A stretch of 64,000 bases of DNA, taken from positions 1,027,075 through 1,091,074 of the forward strand of contig JABAKD010000005.1 in NCBI GenBank assembly GCA_012845835.1. The letters run 5' to 3'. The stretch is from Undaria pinnatifida (lineage: Eukaryota > Sar > Phaeophyceae > Laminariales > Alariaceae). The number at the start of each line of letters is the position of its first letter. The first letter of the stretch is position 1. This document shows, piece by piece, positions 45,301-54,300 of the stretch. Position numbers and translations under genes: made by a program. Under the pieces are notes generated by a model. That model ran no database searches. It was given only the letters and a program-made list of their open reading frames with translations, and had not been told where the DNA came from.

Positions 45301-48300
45301 AGTCCACGAGTGTGTTGTCTTTCATCGGAGCATGGACATGGAATATGGTGCAGTCTTCAAGCTCTACGCAACTAAACTCGTGATTAACAAGAACTACACA
45401 ATAGCGTACCTGGCAAGGAAATAGTCAGTCTCCCCCTTACTACCTAATATTTAAACACTACGGTGCTTGGATTTGCGCTACTGGGGCCGAACATATCAAT
45501 GCCGTATTAATGATAGCGTACATGCTCTAGGGTACCTGGGCACATACCCGGGCATATACCCGAGTATACCAATAGCAATCAGTTGTGGTACCCAAGTACC
45601 CTAGTATACCCGAGTATACCAAAAACAATCAGTTGTGGTACCCAAGTACCCTAGAATACACGCCCTTGAAACATTTCTCAGCTGACAGTTATCCAATGTC
45701 TTCGGATCTGATATACATTGAGATTAATGACAATTTTAGTATTCGTGTGTTGTCGTCCTCCGACAATGTCGCGCAGATGCCGTTCCGACAGAAACATATT
45801 GTTCTTCCATTAAGTAGTAGTACCTATTCTACGACTGTGTTTTACGCTGTCACTTGTTCAATACCTAGCCCTTGGGGCTGTGACATTGGGCATAACAGCT
45901 ACAACTCATTTTCATAGTTACTCGGTAGATTATTGAGATGTTCACGAAAAAAAACTCACCAAATCGAAGTGCTACAATCGCTACCATAGCATGGCACGAG
46001 GTTATACTATAAAGTAAAGTCCACGCGCCTTTAGTCGCGTATCTTGATGTAAACAATCGGATCGAGCGTCACTTCTTGAGGTATTATGGCGGCGCGCATA
46101 GGGAACGAACGGCAAGATATCATATGGTATAAAGTATTCGCGTCTTTGTCCACGTCGTTGGACGTGACATTCCGATCGATCGAATCCCTCTTCTACGCTT
46201 AGAGGTGTCAACGTGGCACGCTCTCGACCAAGCTCTGCCATGTTTTATTGATGCTACGACGGTGGCAAAACGGCGCAAATAAATGTAGAGCGTAAACAGC
46301 AGAACAAAGGTATCACCAGTAAATCTTCGGCGGCCGATTCCTCGTCAATCGAACAGTATTCGCTGATATCACCAAGGCCTGGTGGCTTTAGCTTTACCAG
46401 AGACAATTCTGAATATGCGGGAAGAGGTCTAGCAATGTTGTTGACGGTTCTGCTGCAGTCACTCACCATCTAGACCCAGAGCAAAGGTTCGACATCTAAA
46501 CTCAGCAGAGCTAATAACTACTACCATATAATAGCAACGAACGTTCAGTCGCATCCCTCAACAGCCGGAAGAAAAGAAGCCTATGCTATTCACTACCCCC
46601 GACTGATTAACCGCCCAAACGAAGAACGAACTTCAGCTGGCTATTTTTCCCTCCGCGTTTTGATTGTCCAAATGCTGATCTCGTACAGATGGGTTGCTGT
46701 CACAAACGGATCAACCTCGGACACCTCCCAAGCTGGCGTGTCGTTCCTATTTGGATGGAGCCCTTGTGCAAGGAGCTCCACACCACCTTCCAATGACAAC
46801 CTCGATTGTTTAATCATCGTCGACGTTTTAACCGCCCAAACGTCGCTCACCGCTCGTGCAGGTGGGTCGACGACGTAAACGATTCAACATCAATAATCTC
46901 CCACGCGGACGCCTCCTTCTTGCGAAGCCCTCTCGCCTGGAGCACCGCACTATCTCCGACAACCCAACCGTCTGAAGACTGTTGCACAACCCAATCATCA
47001 GACGATCCCGCAACCCAAACACCAGACGACCCTTCAATAACAGCACCACACGAAGACCCTTCTACACTCGAAACATCAGAAAAAGACCCACACGGCACGT
47101 TTACACAACATCCCCGTCCGCTGGAACAACACAACAACGTGGAAGCATCTCAAGCGCCGGAAGAAACCTCGAAAGGCACTTTTACACAACACCCCCCCGC
47201 GTTGGGACAACCTAAAAAATTGGAGGCAATTTGGGCGGGAGTGCAAGCCCGCGAAACCGCAGCTCAAGTCGAACAACAAGCTTCTCTCGCGGCGCAAGGC
47301 GATCCTCAACCCCATGGGGTGCAGCAGTTAACCGCCGCGGCTAAAATTGAGATGTGTGCCGCCCAAAAACGAATAAATCGCGCGGAGTCTTTGGCCGTGC
47401 TGGCTCAAGAAGAATCAGAGGCTCGTTGGAAAGCATTTTTCCACAATGAGGTCGAGAAAACGAGATTGACGGCAGAGGCGGATGAGGCCGCCGCTAAACG
47501 GTGGGCCGCGCAACAGAGCGGCTCGGCCGATACGTTGTTCGCGGTGTGGCGCAGCAGAGAATGGAAAGTAAAGCATTGCCCAGCAGTGCCGGCTACGGTA
47601 ATAGGTAATGCTGTGGGGCTTGTACCGGGAGAGGGTGGTGATGGGGCAGCGACAAAAGCAGCTTCAGGATTAACAGCAACCGAAGCGCCAGCAGGGGTAG
47701 GGCATGGCGCTGGGTTTTCACTCATATCGGACGTAGCACGGTCTGTTGAACGGTCGATTGTTGAAGGAAGAGAAGACGATAGCCCCTCGGCAGCAGCGTT
47801 GGCAACCGCAACCGTGGTCGGAGTTGACGGGGGCGACCCCCTCCCAGGGAGAGGGGTAAACGGTTTGAGCGATACCTTGCCAACGGCTGAGCATTCGGTG
47901 GAGAATGAATCGGAGTTCCTCCTTTGTATCAACGATGGCAAGGAGGTTTCGATTGATGATCAAGAATTGACCGCGCAGCATATCGGTCCCGCTATTGAGG
48001 AATGTAACGAAGCGGGCAGTGGCCTTGATATCGACGCGGCGGAGCTAACGATCCCAGCGAGCGAGATGGAGGACGAGATGATAACGCAACCGGCATCCCA
48101 CAAGATCAACGGAATGAAATATTGCGCTCTCAGTGGAGGGGGACCCGATTCTGGTCCCATCTGCTTTCCAGAAACCAGAGAAGCTGATGAAACATTCCCC
48201 CACGACGGGAGTAACACTCCTCCGCCAGACGGTACACCCGCCGCAGTTGCTAAGGAGCTTGTTGTGTTCGTCGGGGAAACGATGTCCTTGCACTTATCGA

Positions 48301-51300
48301 CCGTACGACCTTCCTACATGGAGAACTTTGGTGTGGTCGAGCGCCGACGATGCTCGATTTTTACCTCGGATGAAGGGTCGGCGAGAGTGAACCGCTTTCC
48401 CGGCAAGGGGGACACTGATCGAGACATTGAAGAAGAATGGTTGAAAGCGCTGCAAAATATCGTCGAGGAGAACGAGGTGAATTATTGTTGTATGATCGGC
48501 TGCGAAGCAAACATATTGGTTTAAGGCGCTTTCGTTTTATTTAGTATCGCTCGTTCTTTCCATCATCTGAACGAGCCATGGTCACCGGTGTCATCCCTTT
48601 CCCCCCCCGGCATGTGCCTTCATTTCCACTGCGCGGAAGGCTCAGCATTACTTTTTCCCTAGGTGTTTCACGGCTCATGACCCGATCCGAGGATCGGGTC
48701 AGGAGGCTTTCGTATCCTCGTGGATCGAGCCGGGTCGGGTCAGGAAGTGCTCACAATCTCATTTGATTGGGTCGGGTCAAGAGGTGTTGAAATATCACGG
48801 GTCGGGTCGGGTAGCCTTGGCCCGACCCAACCCACGACAAGTGATTCGACCCGTAAAAAGTCTTGTTTGTTTTCTGTTCTTGCCCTTTGACGGACAGCTG
48901 TCATGGATCTCGCCGAAAACCAAATATCCCCATGCTAGACACAATGCTAGTACAGGGGCGGTCTCCATATCGTACCGATATATGCCAGTCAACAATACCG
49001 GCGCAGTAATCCGGACACCGGCATTATCGGGTATACTCCCGATACTGGCACTGGTATAACGGGTTCTCATCGTGCCAAGCAATTTCACCGGCACTATACC
49101 GGTAGTAGGCACTATTCAACCGGCACTATAGAGAGCCCCCCATCGCATATATATGCCACTATGTCAAGGCCTTCACATCGGGAAACCCCCACTGTATGCA
49201 AATAATGTGAAGGCCTTGACAGGACGAAATTACACCATCAAGACAGCCGTCAAAGACCTCCTTGTATTGTAACTAGTACTTTAAATCTAGAAGTGTCTTG
49301 ACGGGAAAAAGCCCAGACCGTCAACACGGCCGCTGAGGACCTGACCCCATTAAAACCAGTAGAACAACTCTGAAGAGGCCATGACGGCACAAACCTAACC
49401 CGTCAAAATAGTCGTCAAGCGCCTCCCCACATTAACCCTAGTACAACAGATCTAAAGGTGTGTTGAGGGGACAACAAGAAAGACCGTCACACGACGTGTT
49501 TCCGTGGAGTGGAAGTCAGCAGCTGTAGGCGCAGTGCCTTGGTAACATGAGGCGACAGATGGCAACGTTTTCGGGAAATCGAACTAGCGTGCTCTGTCCT
49601 CGCAGTAACTTGTTGAGGAAATGTAGTCCGTGGTCACAGGACAGACACTAAAAGAACTCCGGAGCCAGAGAATACCTCTGAGTGACATGAAAACAAAACA
49701 TTTTTCTAGCGCCGACGGATAAGGTTTTACCACAAAACCCTCCGTCAAATAGACGCAAGCCTAATACTCGTATAGTCGCTTTTTTGTCGTTAAATTTGTT
49801 TTCGGTCCAATGTTCCCAGCCTGCGTTTGTGAAGCCCAAGCTTAGAATAGGGTTCGAATAATTTATTTTCCTTCCCCCGGGCTCTGCGTTGTCCTTACAA
49901 CGTGACCGTCGCGCCGTCCATCAAGTTCCATTCGATGGTACTTCAAACTGGGTGCTGTCGTGCTGTGTTATTTTCGCGTGTATCGTAGAGCTAGGCTGGC
50001 GTACGCTGTGTCCCCAACGGGGCAGCTACGGACGCGACTTGGACCAAGAGCCGAATACGTTCATAATCGGGGAAAAGGCTACTGTAGAGTGTGTAGAGTG
50101 TGTACTCTCGTCTTTACTACGGAGTTTGAGCCACTCCCGCGAATGGCTCTGCACGAACTCCTAAAATCTTTGTTGGGTCAGTATAACAACCACTTCCATG
50201 GCGTTGCACATCGTGAAACCCCGAAAGGCGCAAGATCTTACCGCGCCAAGAGAGAGGGTAGGCAATCGCACGCGTGGCTTTTAGGTAGGGGAATGAACGT
50301 AACAGCCTAAATATAACTCTCTTACCGTGACACGTGGTCCGTGATGTTTTGTTAGTCGATGGAAGGCGTATAGAGCATTCTCTGCACGGCTTCATAGTTG
50401 GTGAAACGCGCATAGAGCACTCTTTGGAAGGTTTCGGGGGCCCCGCGAGCTGATTTCGACCCTACCCCTAACCCTATCCTCACTCCTAGCACGTAATATG
50501 TACAATGGCAAAGGTGATCCACTTGACGGAGCTAGGAAAAGTCACCGGATGGTGTAGACTATGCATTAAATGCTTATCTCAGAACCACACCGCTACTTGC
50601 CTGGTACTGTGGACGCTCGTCCCCTTAAACAAATCGATGAACAGATTGTTTTACCGATTTAATTCGTATAGTCTAGCCCTTACCATGTTTTTTTACTTCA
50701 TTACTCATCACGGCGAAGGTAATCGACTTAGCGGAGCTCGGAAAAACCATCGGAGTTCTTCCACGAGGAGCCGCTGTATTGTGCCTTGCCCACGACTGCC
50801 TCGTTCAAGACGCGGGGGGACTAGAAGGGTTCGTCAGATCCGAAGTTCTGCACTCTGCTACCATGGCGTTGGTAGCACTACGTCGAGGAATCCGAGCACA
50901 AGGAAAAAAACGCGTTTCATCGGCCGATGCATGCCTAGATAGAGACATACAATCGTCACCTATCTCCGCGAGGGGGGGAATATGCTCACGAGTGGGTTAT
51001 CCTGCGAGAACCGGCTCCATGATCGTCTCGACAATCGCCGAATTGGAAACGAAAGCAGAACTGGATGCTTATGGAGAAGAAGTGTGCGATGATCTCTCCA
51101 TGATTTTTTCACGCCCCGTTGGTGGCAATGCATCAGCTGACAAATCTCAGACTCCACGTATCCGGGCCGCACTACAGAAGCATGAGGCACTGCTGTCGCC
51201 TCAGAGTATCTGCGCTCTGACAGCGTTGCTTTCGTTCCGTGGAGGGCAATTTCTCATCTCCAGTAGCAACGGCAAAAGCGCTGGTGGTTTTCGCGACGAT

Positions 51301-54300
51301 TCTCCATCTACTGGAAACCCCGCGGATTGGGTACCGTTGTTGTCGGACGCTCTACTCGCGGTGCGTATGGCCTCGCTTGAACATGTGGCGATGTGGGCGA
51401 ACGCGTGCGATCCCGGGACAGTTGAGTCGGCGTGCAATGCACATGGTTCGGCTTTGGCAGCAGCAAGAACTGCGCCGGGGTGCAACCACACACATATGCC
51501 TGGGGTAGTAACAGCAGTAGGTGAGCCAGCGTGCAACCCACACGCATCGGCTGTACCTGCGGCAGGAGCTGAGCCAGCGTGCAGCACACAAGCATCGGCT
51601 GTAGCAGCAGCAGACGCTGAGTCAGCGTGCAGCACACAGGCGTCGGCTGTATCAGGACAAGCTGAATCAGCGTCCAACACACACGCGTCGGCTGTAGCAG
51701 CAGGAGGAGCTGAGTCAACGTGCAGCGCACGAGTATCGACTGTAGCAGGAGGAGCTGAATCAGCGTCCAACACACACGTGTCGACTGTACCAGCAGAAGA
51801 AGCAGCAGCAGTTTCCAGCGTCGAGGGGGCGGGTGATGACGGCATCGGTGCCATTTGGGCAGGGCTACACAGGACGTCGGGGCTGGGACTATCCCCACTG
51901 ATGCTGCTAACGGCCACCTTGTGCCCGTTCGATAATACACCACAGTTCGATACTAACCAAAATTACGGAGAAGGTCAAAATTTTACCCCTGAAGGCAGCA
52001 AAGGTGTCAACAATGCCCCACCTGTTGGCGTCGCCTGCTCCGCGTCAAGCTTAGCGCGAACACTGCTACGGCTTCTTTCATCTCAGTTTCTCGGAAACCT
52101 GTTCTCCCATCTGTCGAAGCGATGCCAGACCGCGGCCACTGCCAAAAGAAAGTCCGAGGCTGGGAGCGACGACCACCACCTAGATAGGCACGAGATCGAT
52201 GCCACAGGAAACAGTGAGGCCGGGAGGTCCGGTGATTATCCAGATGGCCGCAAGATCGGTGCGACCGAGGTGGAATTTTCTGATCTTCCAGGGCACCCAG
52301 CCTTGGACGAGTTCTCGCGCCTCGACGGGGAGACGGTCAAGAGTGAAGCGCGCGGGGTGATCGCGTTGTTGGACGCTAGGGATACAGGGGCATTGCCTCC
52401 TGCTGCGCTTATGGCTGCTTTGCAGTGCGGGAAAGCGGGGTTCCGCCTGGAGTCTCGTCAGGCGCAGGTTGTGCTTCATCTTGCCGGTGGGTTCTGCGCC
52501 TCCCCTTTATGAGCGACATCTCATGCTTGAAAGGAACTTTGAAACGCATGCTTCCGGCGGTCAGTATTGTTTTTCTTGCATAGAATGGCTACAAATGGCT
52601 TCTATCTGACAATACCCAGCATGAGCCTCAACATCGAGCACTCGTGAATACATTCCTAGAGACGAGAAAAACAGGAGACGCCCAGAAACGAAGGCTGACT
52701 CACTTCCCTACCTACTTCCGGTTCTCTTTCAGGGTGCCTTGGTGAGCGTGCTGGCCAATCTAGGCCTTCTAAAGCAGATGTCCACACTGCGGTTATCGAA
52801 CGAGAAGGTGCATACTGCTACCTCGGGCACCCACCAAAAACCCACTCAGCGAGTTACGCGTGCCTGATGGACAAACTCCCCGGTCTGCTAAGGTTGGTTC
52901 AAGCTGCTCATCGGGTAGGGCAAACGTCTGAGACAAATTTAAGGAGCAAGCCTCGATACTTGGGATGGGACGCGCTGGAGATGGCACGAAAAAACAGGCT
53001 TCGATTGGCGGTGGAAAGCTCAATGGCCACGTTTGCGACGGCACTCGAAGCCGTAAACCAGCGAATGGGTGAGCTAGAAGATTATGACGGTCGTTTGGTG
53101 TTCTGTGATTCGACACCAAGGCTTCACGCTGTCGGGTGGAAATTCACTATATAACAGGTAGCAGTTGATATCGCTTGGGCACCATCTAACACCACGAATG
53201 ATTCGGAAAACCTAGGAACCTTAACGTAACTCGTCTCTTAAAGTCAAACATGTGTCAAGTGGCCGTTCGCACGCGTACGACGTTCCCTTTTTCAACGCCC
53301 AGAACCCAGGATTCTTCCCACCGCAGCATATGTCGCAGTCCTGTAAAGCTCCAATCACCTATTTTCCCTGAGACACCGCCCCCCCCCCCCCCCCCCCCCG
53401 CCCGCCCTCCAACCTCTATTGCCCCCGGCTACCCAAAACTCCCCTGTGACAGCCTACGGACGGCTCGAAAGACGGTCCTTGACACTGGAACAACGCCGAC
53501 TCGAAGCAGCGCGTCTTTTGTCTGCACAAGCTCACCAGAACGCTTCCACTGCCCAAAATTCACGTTCGAGGGAAAACAATCGCCGAACAGAGCTTAGAGA
53601 AAAGTTCACCGCTGCTAATTTGGAGCGAGTCCTATCCGTGAGTGCTAGTAGTCCGCCAATAGTGGCGGCGACTGCTGCTAGGATATCGGCGACGACTGAA
53701 CTGTGGGACGCGGGAGGGCGGGCTATGGTGCAGGTGGGTGGGACGGGGGGAGGTGGAGGGGGGTGGAGGGCCGCCAAACGTTCGAGATAGAATATCTGGA
53801 GAGTATTTTTCATTTTTCGTTTGTATCTGGTTATGCTGACTGTGAGAGAACTATGGTTTATATCAAGAATGATTATATCACTATTTCCGGGAATGTTATT
53901 GACTGACCGACTTTCAAGTCCGGTCCAGATTTTGAGCTTTAAAGTTTTGACAAGGTCAGATTTTTTTTGTAGTTGGGTGAGCTTGCGTCCAAAAATTGAA
54001 GGGAACGCCAACCGAATGTTGTAGTCTGGCGCCGCGAAGAGATGCGCCGATTGTGCTGCACTGGGCGCCGGACCCAAGCGTCCGAGCCCACGGTGGCGGC
54101 CTCTAGTCTGGCAGAAAAGGAGCGCGCCGAGTGCACTCAATCTGTCTTGGAAGAGTGCATTTTGACGCAATGAAGCGTCCAAGCCCAACACGCTGATTGA
54201 TCAACTGCTGCTGTCGTGTACGAGTACGTATCGAATGAATGGCGCGCGCTGAGAGCGCTTTTCTTGGGCGCTAGATGCGAGTTCGCGCCAGCCGACTGCA

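Larger units (their letters stand above)
48477..50718. other. Intron 19
   Basis: It contains a SINE fragment (48570-48665, minus), gggtc-rich stretches (48680-48850), a 17 bp perfect inverted repeat (49162-49221), a tandem array of about 103 bp units (49205-49500), the conserved motif at 49624-49643, and a decayed copy of the first 15 codons of exon 20 near 50510-50560 (KVIHLTELGKVTG). Confidence 0.5.
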
